Assembly: GCF_947172395.1 (NCBI RefSeq) | Contig: NC_069086.1 | Span: 5,550,501-5,614,500, forward strand | Reading direction: 5' to 3' | DNA length: 64,000 nucleotides | From: Bicyclus anynana | Taxonomy: Eukaryota > Arthropoda > Insecta > Lepidoptera > Nymphalidae | Shown here: piece after piece, positions 1 to 8,726 of the stretch | Layout of the letters: every line of letters starts with the position of its first letter | Numbering within the stretch: position 1 is the first letter of the stretch | Made by a program: the position numbers and the translations under genes | The notes under the pieces: generated by a model | What the model was told of the DNA's origin: nothing | The model's database searches: none | What the model saw: only the letters and a program-made list of their open reading frames with translations

Positions 1-128
1 TGTTAGTCTGTTTGTCCGGATTAATCTCTGAACTAAACCGATTGTAATGGGATTGGAAGATCGAGGAGGTTATTGAGCAACATTATGGACTACTTTTTAT
101 CCCGGAAAATTCCAAGTCGAAAATCAGT
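1..128 (+). mobile_element. Helitron-like fragment at the window edge
   Basis: Contains the GTTTGTCCGGATTAATCTCTG and CTTTTTATCCCGGAAAA patterns of the short CTAG-ended elements found elsewhere in the window. Truncated by the window start and by the SINE that follows. Confidence 0.4.
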
Positions 129-331
129 AAGAAACTAAATATCACGTGTCTCAAACGGTGAAGAAAAACATCGTGAGGAAACCTGCATACCAGAATTTTT
201 TTTTAATTCTCTGCGTGTGTGAAGTCATCCATCCCGCATTGGGCCAGCGTGGTGGACTATTGGCCTAACCCATCCTCATTCTGAGAGGAGACTCGAGCTC
301 AGCAGTGAGCCGAATATGGGTTGATAATAAC
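129..331 (+). mobile_element. SINE family A, 5' truncated
   Basis: Lacks the tRNA-like head. Begins in the AAATATCACGTGTCTCAAAC segment and runs to the ATGGGTTGATAATAA tail. Family consensus read from other copies here: an A-box TGATAGCCCAGTGG, a B-box GGTTCGAATCC, and a (GAT)n tail, similar to Metulj-type butterfly SINEs. Confidence 0.8.
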
Positions 332-927
332 GAAGTCGCGGGCCTTCACTAGTATTAAAGAAAATAGTCAATATATTTGTTTAATACTCTCATTTATTTA
401 AACAATAGCTGCAAACCTATTTTTTTTTATTAAATAATAAATATTCATTAAATAGGATACATTATGTGATAATAGTCATTATTACTATACAAATAAGAGC
501 GATATTGGTGTGAATGTTGTTAGTATACTGCATACATCGGCAGTAAACGAGATAATTCGATAGTTCCTATATGTTTGCAAGCATGACAAATACCGCCCGG
601 GCTGAGAAATGCACAAAGATTTTATAATATAGACATGTCACTATCGCGTCAAAACTGAGGCGAACAAAACCGGAATTGTCTTAATTACATTAATTAAAAC
701 AAATAATACCTAAATTATTGACGTGACAATGTCTTGTAATTCGATGGAGCCGGCTGCACACTCGAAAAAAGATGACGTCATGCGTCGTTCCCTCGCTCTA
801 GGGTTGCAAATTGGTTTTACAAGCAATAGTATATTCTGGTCTATGAAGATTATTAAACAGTATTTTAGTAAAACGAGCATTTTCTTTTGAAAAATGCAAC
901 CATTCTATTAGTATTTTCTTACGACGT
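332..927. other. AT-rich intron or flank sequence with an unassigned GC-richer block
   Basis: No exon seen. 660-830 (GGAGCCGGCTGCACACTCG, a TGACGTCA site at 772-779 and CCTCGCTCTAGGGTTGC) looks like a dispersed repeat, but only one copy is in the window. Confidence 0.3.
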
Positions 928-1163
928 TGCCAGTATGGCTGGTGGGAGGCTTCGGCCGTGGCTAGTTACCACCCTACCGGCAAAGACGTACCGCCAAGCG
1001 ATTTAGCGTTCCGGTACGATGTCGTGTAGAAACCGAAAGGGGTGTGGATTTTCATCCTCCTCCTAACAAGTCAGCCCGATTCCATCTTAGACTGCATCAT
1101 CACTTACCATCAGGTGAGATTGTAGTCAAGGGCTAACTTGTAAAGAATAAAAAAAAAAAAAAA
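928..1163 (+). mobile_element. SINE family B, 5' truncated
   Basis: Starts at the ATGGCTGGTGGGAGGCTTCG segment and ends AAAGAATAAAAAAAAA. Family B consensus here has a tRNA-like head (GTGGCGCAGTGG and GGTTCGATCCC) and a poly(A) tail after GTCAAGGGCTAACTTG. Confidence 0.85.
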
Positions 1164-1271
1164 CGTTAAACTATCATCAGTAAACCGACTTTACAGACAA
1201 CCGATTTTTATTAGTGTAAAAATTATATATGTATACATAAATATATAATGGAATTAAACACAAAATTGTGT

Positions 1272-1461
1272 ATATACTAATATCATAAAGCTGAAGAGTT
1301 TGTTTGTTTGTTTGATTGAACGCGCTAATCTCTGGAACTACTGATCAGATTTGAAAAATTCTTTCAGTGTTAGATAGCCCATTTATCGAGGAAGGCTATA
1401 TTATCCCTGTATTCCTACAGGAACGGGAACCACGCGGGTGAAACCGCGCGGCGTCAGCTAG
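1272..1461 (+). mobile_element. Helitron-like non-autonomous element
   Basis: Runs from TATACTAATATCATAAAG through GAACGCGCTAATCTC and TTTATCGAGGAAGGCTAT to a GC-rich hairpin (GAAACCGCGCGGCGTC) and terminal CTAG. No terminal inverted repeats. The TC start, 3' hairpin and CTRR end fit Helitrons. Confidence 0.75.
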
Positions 1462-1499
1462 TTGTGTATATGAGCGCTCAGTGGAGCTAATTTTGTAGG

Positions 1500-1735
1500 C
1501 ACGCAACATGTCTATAGTATAAAATATCGTTGGCCGGGGCTGAGAAATGCACAACAAGCATTTACACGCCTTCTACGTGTGTCGTTTATTATTAGCACAG
1601 AGCGAGACGGCAACAGTGACGCGACCGTATCGATTATTCCGCGTGCGAGAGGGAGGGGCGATGTCGCTCCCAGCCGCCTACAGATAAGTAGCAAGGTCAT
1701 TTCACCTAACCGACCGAGCGACGCGTTCGCGTTTC
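1500..1735. repeat. GC-rich block, probable dispersed repeat
   Basis: Contains GGGGCTGAGAAATGCACAA, also present at about 599-617, plus an ACATGTCTATAGTATAAAAT segment whose reverse complement (one mismatch) follows the first copy at about 622-641. No coding match despite an open minus-strand frame. Confidence 0.4.
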
Positions 1736-3428
1736 GTATTGCATACTTTTGTCTCTAGCACATACACGATTTAGCTACATTTACATTTGGTGAAAGTTTA
1801 CAATTTATATTTTTGCCACAGATTAATCAATAATGTACAGATGGAGCGTACGGAACACGACGGTGTCGTACCCGTCACAAATACGAAATTCAAAAACGAA
1901 TACATTCTCGAGTCAGTACGACACGAAGCGTCGCATCAGTAATTTTCAATATTATCCAAGAAAAATGGCGTCTTGTATTTTTAATTATTTTACAAAAAGT
2001 AAAGAAATAAGATGGAGTACTTATTTTTTTATTGGTATTTATGGGTTATTATGTTAATTTGAGTAATTGTTGTTAGTGTTAAATTTATAAATACAAATTA
2101 TGAAAAAAGTTTGTATAAGCGCATTTGTTTTTTTTATGTGTTGCACCAGCTTCACACGTTACTTGTGGTTACTCAGTGATTCTTGCATTACATTACGTTG
2201 TTAACTTTAAACAATAAAAAGTCTGTTATACCGATAATTTATTAGTACCTAGATAATGAAAATTACGCAATTTTTTTTGCTCAGAAATGAATGGAAATGA
2301 CGATTTCGTTCATTCTATTAAGATGGAATGTTTCGTTCACAATTTGAATGAATTATGTAAACCTACATTTTTATTTGAAGTTTTGACATGGCGTCACTTG
2401 CGGCCATTTTGTCGTAGGTAAATGAAAACGTCATGATATGATATTTTCTTAAATTAGTCGACCGTTACTATAAGAATCTATCGATTATTAAGTAACTAAC
2501 AGAAATAAAACAGTTAATTATTTTATATTTTAATAAATAGTATAATATTTTTTAGGGTGGTAAATTTTTTAAATTATCTCGTTATCTATGTAAACCACGT
2601 CGTCCGCCCTTAGACCTCGTTAATCCAGCTCTCTCGCAAAATCAACTATCTATAAACTACCTCCCTGCCAAATATCATCTTTGTACATCAAGCAGTTTTT
2701 GAGATTTCGTGATGAAAAACTTTCGCATTTATATATTAAGATACCTACATATATTATTATTTTTACCTTATAACATAGAAATAATCTTATTTCTTAAATT
2801 CTACACAAATAGTATAAAGCTGAAGAGTTTATTTGTTTGGTTAGTTGAACATGCTAATCTCAGGAGTAATCCTTGGTTCAAAAAGAAAAATCATTGTTGT
2901 GTTGTATAGTTAAATTATCCAGAAAGGCTATTTGAAGCCTGCTTGTACATGTAACCTATGCTACATAATATCACGCTTCAGAATCGATGAAGAATATGGT
3001 AAAAACGGGTAGAATTATTCGTTTTCAGAGCTTGCGTTACATGCATTGTAATTGGTTTATGTTACGCCAAAATCATGTATGATGGAATTGTTCTTTTTTG
3101 AAAGTTCTAAAAGAATTTTGAGTCGAGAGCGTCCGTATTTTTATCTAGTACTAGACTAGATAAAAAGAAATTAGATACATTATACAAGTTGCAAATACTA
3201 GAATAAATTTTTAAAAAATTTATCTTTATTTTTTTAATAATGTTACTAGGTTAAGTTGATCTGAATAAAGGCAATTATAATTAATATTTTTTTTATTTTA
3301 AGCAGTTTATAGTATAGGTATTCAGATTGTTGGTGGGTGTTTAGACATCTAGGCCTCAGGTTGATGGCTGTTTGGCTGCAATAGTAAGAGACTTTACTGA
3401 ATACATGTCAAAAGAAAAGAAAAAAAAG
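1736..3428. other. AT-rich noncoding stretch with a decayed Helitron-like copy
   Basis: 2810-3030 keeps AGTATAAAGCTGAAGAG, GAACATGCTAATCTCAGGAG and the AATATCACGC part of the larger Helitron-like family but has lost its end. The rest shows no feature. A bromodomain exon for the ZMYND11-like gene was sought on the minus strand and not found. Confidence 0.4.
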
Positions 3429-3560
3429 AAACCGAAAGGGGTGTGGATTTTCATCCTCCGCAAATTAGTCCGCTACCATCTTAGATTGCATCATCACTTA
3501 CCAGCAGGTGAGATTGTAGTCAAGGGCGAACTTGTAAAGAATAAAAAAGGGGTTGTAATA
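3429..3560 (+). mobile_element. SINE family B, 3' fragment
   Basis: Matches from AAACCGAAAGGGGTGTGG to AACTTGTAAAGAATAAAAAA. It gives a 93-codon open frame that has no other support. Confidence 0.85.
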
Positions 3561-3721
3561 GCCTCAGAACCAAGCCCTCCTCATAATCATAATCTGTTTG
3601 GAGTAGGGACATTAATACAAAGCAAGTATACACATAAGGAAAAATCAAATTGAAGATCAGAAGAGCCATATTATGCTATGCTCTTTCAATAATTTGTAAA
3701 AGAAAAAATTTTAATGTTTAC

Positions 3722-3806
3722 CCCATTGAGATCCATCATCCTCTCTAAAGCAAATCTCAGCAGCTCACTCAGTTGCCCCAGCGTTATCTTCTTCATAGCT
3801 GGAGAT
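3722..3806 (-). CDS. ZMYND11-like exon after the PHD (start of bromodomain region)
   Basis: Acceptor TTTCCAG|ATCTCC and donor AATGGG|GTAAAC. The 85 bases complete the split Arg codon and add SPAMKKITLGQLSELLRFALERMMDLNG. In vertebrate BS69 the PHD is followed by a comparable amphipathic helix leading into the bromodomain, which supports this exon despite its size. It exits in phase 0 and the next exon was not found down to base 1. Confidence 0.75.
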
Positions 3807-6800
3807 CTGGAAACACAAATTATTTGATTCTAAAAACCATTAAAATCTATTCATCATCATCATCAACCCATAGCTCAGTGCTGAGCTCGAGTCTCCTATC
3901 AGAATGAGAGGGGTTAGGCCAATAGTCCACCAGGCCGGCCCTTAGCGGATTGGCAAAATTCACACACACAGAGAATTGAGAAAATTCTCTGATATGCTGG
4001 TTTACAATGTTTTTCCTTTACTTTCCTTTTGAGACACATGATATTTAATTTCTTAAAATGCAAACAACTGAAAAGTTGGAGGTGCATGCCCCAGACTGGA
4101 TTCAAACCCACACCCTCTGGAATCGGAGGCAGAGGTCATATCAACAGGACTATCACAGCTCTAAAATCTATTGGTATATGGCAATTCATTCTACTATACA
4201 AAAGGGTGCAGTTTCATATTATTTTTATGGATGAATTTTCTTAGGAAATACAGACCTTTGAAAATCAAACGTTTACAAGACAATTAAAACTTTACTTACT
4301 TTCTTTTGTAATTCATTAAGTAATTCTTACAATAATTTCATGTAAAGGTTATTATTAAAGAATGTTACTGAAATACTTGTTTGTTTACTATTAGTACTTA
4401 GTGTCAACCAGCAATGGAAACCTCAAGTAATTGGCATAATACACTGAGAACAGTCAAAGAAATATTACATACTAGCAGACGCCACGCGGTTTTACCCGCG
4501 AAGCTCCCCTTTCCATAGGAATATGAAGATAAAATATAGCCTATAGCACTCGGGGATAGTGTAGCTTGAACAGTGAAATGATTTTTCAAATTGGTTCAGT
4601 AGTTTGGAAGCCTATTCAATGCATACAAACAAACAATCAAATCTTTCCTCTTTTTAATATTAGTATAGTCAAGAAACAGACTGTAGAATAACTTAGAATG
4701 TAGAATAACAAACTGTACCTTGTCTCAGAGCTTTCTGCGTGCAAAACAACATAGCATTCCAAGCAGATCCAGCTTTTTTCGTTAGTTATTTTATTACGTT
4801 CTGTTCCAGACAGACACTTGTAGTGGAAAGACCTCGGACACACTGTGCAGAGCATTGGAGGATGTCCCTTTTCATTGGCAGCTTGTTCAACAACATAGTG
4901 ACATCGCCAACAGTACAAATCTGATCGCAGCCTGTTTGATTCTGGCACTGGACTCTATGGATTACAAATTAATAGTTAACATATATAAGATAGTATGTTT
5001 ATTAAAAAATACATATAATTAGTTTATAATTTACTTGAAACATTTGAACAATTCACAAATATCAAATTTTTTGATGATTTTAATGTGTCAAAATCTCATG
5101 TAAAAACAAATGACTGCAGATGTATTTGTTGTCAGATTTATAAAAAGGTCCAAATAGTTTTTTCTTTTAAATTACAAAGTTTGTAAAGTCCATTACTTTA
5201 GTAAATGGAGTCTTTAATGTGAATACTTACACTTTGCGGCTGCTCGAGAGCTACTTCATTTAGTTTCTTTTTTTTTGATACCGGAGATGTGGAATCGTTA
5301 AGAGCATCTTTTTTGCTATCATCCATTTCTTCATCATCATCCTTCTGATTCTTGCCTGTTACAGAGTTAAGAAATTGTTTTACCTTATTTACAAATTCCG
5401 GGTTCTGGGACCTCATAGATCTTTTTAAAGGAGTCTTTTCTGATTTCTCACTGCAGTTGCTCTCTTGGGAATTGATACTGCTGCGTCTCGAATTTTGTAT
5501 TTTGTCTGCTTCTACAGTAGTGTTCAAGCTAGTGTTTGTACTATCTGCAGTGGCTCTAGACTTCCTTGTTTTGCTTGTAAGCTGTGTACACTCACTAATT
5601 ATTTTGGACTCTTTTGCTGATTTAATTAGAGATTTGAGTTCTCTACTTATACTCTTGCTACGGTCCTTTTCATCAGAATTAGTTTCTAAATGAGAGTCAT
5701 TAGATTTTTCATTAATATCACAAGAGTTTAGAACATCTTTGGGTAGCTCATTTTTGTCTGTTGTGGATTTGTCAATGGTTTCCTTCAGAGCATCTGTGTT
5801 TTCAGGACCATCTGTAATAATATTTTGCTGGTCTAGAGATTCTTTGATTAGTGATTTGTCAGGTTTCTCTGAGTTATTTTCAGACTCAGGTTTATCAATA
5901 GTTTCCTTAGGTAATTCTTGATCATTCACTGATTCTTTGGTTGGTTTTGATTCTATGATTGAAGGTTTTTCATTTGAAACTGCTTCAGGCAATTCTGAGG
6001 GCTGAGGTGTGGGAAATGAGTCCTTTGCTTCCTCTTTTGTGCTATTTGACACATCTCCAGATTTTTGCTGCTCTGATATATTAATAGGAGTTTCTTGCTC
6101 TTTCAAAGGTTTTATAACTGAAATGCTTGATAACTTGGGTTCTGAAATTTTCTCTGCTTGATCTAACTTGTCACCCACCTCTGAAGTGTTTTGCACCTGC
6201 TCTGTTTTTTCTGGTGATTTATGCTCCTGATTAGATGGTGTCTTTATACCCAAATACTTTTTGAACTGATCCAATTTCTTATTAACCACCTCAGCAGGTA
6301 GTTTTTGCACCTGTGCTGTCTTTGGTGGAGTTTTGGACGTCTGCTCTGTTTTTGGTGGAGTTTTGGACGTCTGCTCTGTTTTTGGTGGAGTTTTGGACGT
6401 CTGCTCTGTTTTTGGTGGAGTTTTGGACGTCTGCTCTGTTTTTGGTGGAGTTTTGGACGTCTGCTCTGTTTTTGGTGGAGTTATGGACGTCTGCTCTGTC
6501 TTAGGTGGAGTTTTGGACGTCTGCTCTGTCTTAGGTGGAGTTTTGGACGTCTGATCTTTCTTTGGTGTGTTTAGTGTCACCTCAGCTTGAGTTGGCGTTT
6601 TTTGCACCTGATCTACATTTTTAGGCACTTGCTCACTTGCAACTGCTTTTTGCACCTGCATTGATTTAGGAGGTGTCCTAATTAATACTATTTTATTTGG
6701 TGGTTTTTGCACTTGATCTGGTTTATAAGTCACCATTTGTATGGGTTCAAGTTTTGTAGTAGTCTTTTGCTCTTGTACTGACTTTGGTGGTGTTGCAGAT

Positions 6801-7126
6801 TTAGACGTCTTTTGCTCAAGCTGTGATTCAGTTGGTTTAGATTTTGTCTCTGTAGAATTTGTTGATGTGCTGTCCTTATTGTGTGGTAACGGAACATCGC
6901 TACTTGGAGATATGACAATTGTCTCAGGCTGGTCTTTTTCAAGGGATAGTTTAGCTTTAGTGCTTAGTTCAGCCTCTGAACTTTTGGACTTCATTAGAGT
7001 GTCTTCTTCTTTTACCTCTTCAACAACAATTGTTGTCTCAACATTTCCATGTATTTCTGTCACCTGCCTGTGATGTATATTACCACCATCGTCTTCTATA
7101 AGAATCACTGAATTTTCCTCCATCTC
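3722..7126 (-). CDS. ZMYND11/BS69-like PHD-finger protein, 3' end missing (gene-level entry; three exons)
   Basis: Spliced minus-strand gene; coding exons are 7123-5231, 4954-4719 and 3806-3722. The junctions are in phase 0 and phase 2, all with GT/AG borders, giving 738 codons without a stop. Residues 1-631 are low-complexity (Lys, Thr, Ser, Pro, Glu, Gln) and look disordered, with a 10-residue tandem repeat. Residues 646-698 form a C4HC3 PHD finger (Cys646, 649, 667, 670, His675, Cys678, 695, 698). The helix after it (LSELLRFALERMMDLNG) resembles the linker before the BS69 bromodomain. In the known family, PHD, bromodomain and PWWP read histone marks and MYND recruits corepressors in the nucleus; that role is inferred here. 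The bromodomain core, PWWP and MYND are not in the window. The N-terminal winged helix of vertebrate ZMYND11 is not apparent. A ZMYND8 relative is possible but fits less well. Confidence 0.75.
3851..4162 (-). mobile_element. SINE family A, full length
   Basis: Reverse orientation: (ATC)n tail at 3851, tRNA-like head ending near 4162 with the complement of AGCTGTGATAGTCCTG (degraded A-box). Lies in the intron before the last visible ZMYND11-like exon. Confidence 0.85.
4472..4670 (-). mobile_element. Helitron-like non-autonomous element
   Basis: CTAG end at 4472 followed by the GC-rich hairpin; the AATATTAGTATAG start is at about 4670. Same intron as the SINE at 3851-4162. Confidence 0.75.
4719..4954 (-). 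CDS. ZMYND11-like exon encoding the PHD finger
   Basis: Acceptor CCATAG|AGTCCA (AG at 4956-4955) and donor ACAAG|GTACAG (GT at 4718-4717). It enters in phase 0 and leaves after two bases of a codon. It encodes DLYCWRC, then LCTVCPRSFHYKCL and WICLEC, which supply all eight zinc ligands of a C4HC3 PHD. Spacing between the second and third Cys is long (17 residues) compared with many PHDs. Confidence 0.85.
4955..5230 (-). other. Intron of the ZMYND11-like gene between N-terminal and PHD exons
   Basis: A 276-bp AT-rich intron, GTAAGT to CCATAG. No repeat or other feature seen. Confidence 0.8.
5231..7126 (-). CDS. ZMYND11-like exon with start codon (residues 1-631)
   Basis: ATG is at 7123-7121, three bases after a 3' splice site (TTTAG|GAG, AG at 7128-7127), so a 5' UTR intron lies upstream. 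The reading frame is open for 631 codons to the donor AGT|GTAAGT, intron starting at 5230. Composition is highly charged and polar, with repeated KTPPK and VQK motifs. No globular domain is visible. The in-frame stop beyond the donor falls at about 5198, so the unspliced frame would end soon after. Confidence 0.85.
6331..6550 (-). repeat. Coding minisatellite, 30-bp unit, in the ZMYND11-like gene
   Basis: Seven 30-bp units, starting at 6331 and every 30 bases to 6511, then a partial unit. Five central units are almost identical; one differs by a Lys-to-Ile change and two by silent changes. Each unit encodes KTPPKTEQTS, a Thr-Pro-rich decapeptide. The length keeps the frame, so copy number can vary without breaking the protein. 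Confidence 0.95.
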
Positions 7127-8579
7127 CTAAACAAAATTCAAAATATATTTACAGGGCACCCCAACACATAGGTACACAAATTGTGCTTGTGTAGTGTTTA
7201 GGGAAGACGTGACGTAGCACTGAATAGTGACCGTAAATGACACCTAACGTTCATACATAGACAATACATAAACACAATGTGTGTGTGTTGAAGTGCCAGG
7301 AAAAAAATATTTAGGTGTACAGTCAGGAACATGACCTATGAACTTGAATGAAAACAGTTTATATAAATGATAATCATGTGTGATATATCAACAATACACA
7401 TCTAAATATTGAAACCGGTCATTACCCAAGCTTAGACATCCAGCCAGTTAGCTACCTACTTTCAATACATACAAATTCATACAACTTACTGCACGTACCG
7501 CGTCTTTGTTGTGCGTCAGGAATGTGTTTCTTCCAATATATGATTGTTTTTGGCAACTCAATCGTTTGTTTGTCCATCAATTACACGAATCTTACAGGTT
7601 GGGCGAAAAATATTACATTACAACGTAGGAAAAAAATCACACATTGCCTAGATAGCACAAATTCACAAACTGTCGTTCACTTCACAGAGTACTTTTACAC
7701 TTTTTTCATACGCTGTCGTTCATTCTCTAATGCTATTGGTTAAAACAATAGGAGCCCGCTGCCCGGCGACATTTGATTTAATCCGAGCTCATTTTGTTTG
7801 CATCTCTATCAACCAGAGAGAATTTATAATACACTATCTCTTTTCATTTCAGATTTGTTGTCCCATTCATAACTGTATTGTCATCTCATTCTTTTAGAGA
7901 CAAGTTACCACAACTAAAAATTAATATACAATGAAATTTTAGGTTGGCAATATTACTAATTATTATTTTAATTTACAATTATTGTTTAGTTCTAATACTA
8001 GTAAAAATAAATTTATAAAATAAATAAGATTTTATCTTATCATTTAAAATATTTAGACGTTATTCTTTGTCATTTGTTTTGAAGAACGAACAAAGGAGGC
8101 ATACCTACTTGTTTTTGAACGGTAAAATGAGAATTTCTTTGGGAAAAGTATTGAAAATCAATTCCCATTATCGATTTTTGATTTTTGCTAAGTTGGGCAA
8201 CAATCTAACATTGCTATAATTCAACAAAATTATTAATATTTACGTGTTTTATTCAGGTGTAAAAATGGTTTTAAATTTTTAAATGGTTTAAATATTATAT
8301 ATAAGAGTTTGGATTTTATTTTTTGCAGTGAATCGATTCACAGGTGGTTCCCAGCTGATTATCCGGTTGTCAAGTCGTTTTCTATCTGTATTGAAATGTC
8401 AAATCAAGAAACGTCAATGTCAATTTTTTATTGTGTTGGATTTGTGAGTGATTTCAGATTTGATGTTTTTGGTTTTGTGACTTGTGTCTTGTGTTGAACT
8501 TGAATGTTAATTTTTTTGGATTTAAATTTGTTAACAAAGTTAATGGCCTAGCAAATATATTGCTATACAGGACGGTCTA
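7127..8579. promoter_or_regulatory. Divergent promoter region between the ZMYND11-like gene and MTMR9
   Basis: The two start codons (7123 minus, 8580 plus) face away from each other. On the minus strand a good donor (GTAAGT at 7489-7484) could pair with the acceptor at 7127, giving a noncoding first exon from about 7490 upward. A CCAAT motif on the minus strand at about 7736-7740 fits a start site near 7.65-7.7 kb. The MTMR9 5' UTR probably lies in 8.3-8.58 kb. Neither start site is defined by sequence alone, and no TATA box is convincing. Confidence 0.5.
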
Positions 8580-8726
8580 ATGGAATTTATAGAGCTTATA
8601 CTTATTAATAGACTAGACGGAGTCATATTAAAATATCCTCACCATGACAACGTAGACGGGACAGTCTGCATAACTGGACATCACCTTATTTTAAGCTCTA
8701 GAAAAGAAGGCGTTTGTGAGTTATGG
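8580..8726 (+). CDS. MTMR9: MTMR9 exon 1 (residues 1-49)
   Basis: Starts MEFIELI and ends RKEGVCELW, matching the first strands of the PH-GRAM domain including the conserved GHHLILSSR. Donor TTATGG|GTGGGT, phase 0. Read-through past the donor gives an unrelated tail. Confidence 0.93.

Noticed and set aside
3372..3653. 93-codon open frame
   Set aside because: It is mostly a SINE family B 3' fragment, with poly(A)-derived Lys codons at its start.
6331..6550. CRISPR-like regular repeat
   Set aside because: The units are contiguous with no spacers and lie in a coding exon of a eukaryote.
6305..6574. Three overlapping plus-strand open frames opposite the minisatellite
   Set aside because: The 30-bp unit is a multiple of three, so every frame stays open. 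The minus frame is the one that joins the PHD exon.
5352..7073. Other plus-strand open frames opposite the large exon
   Set aside because: They are antisense shadows of a biased, stop-poor coding sequence and show no protein family.
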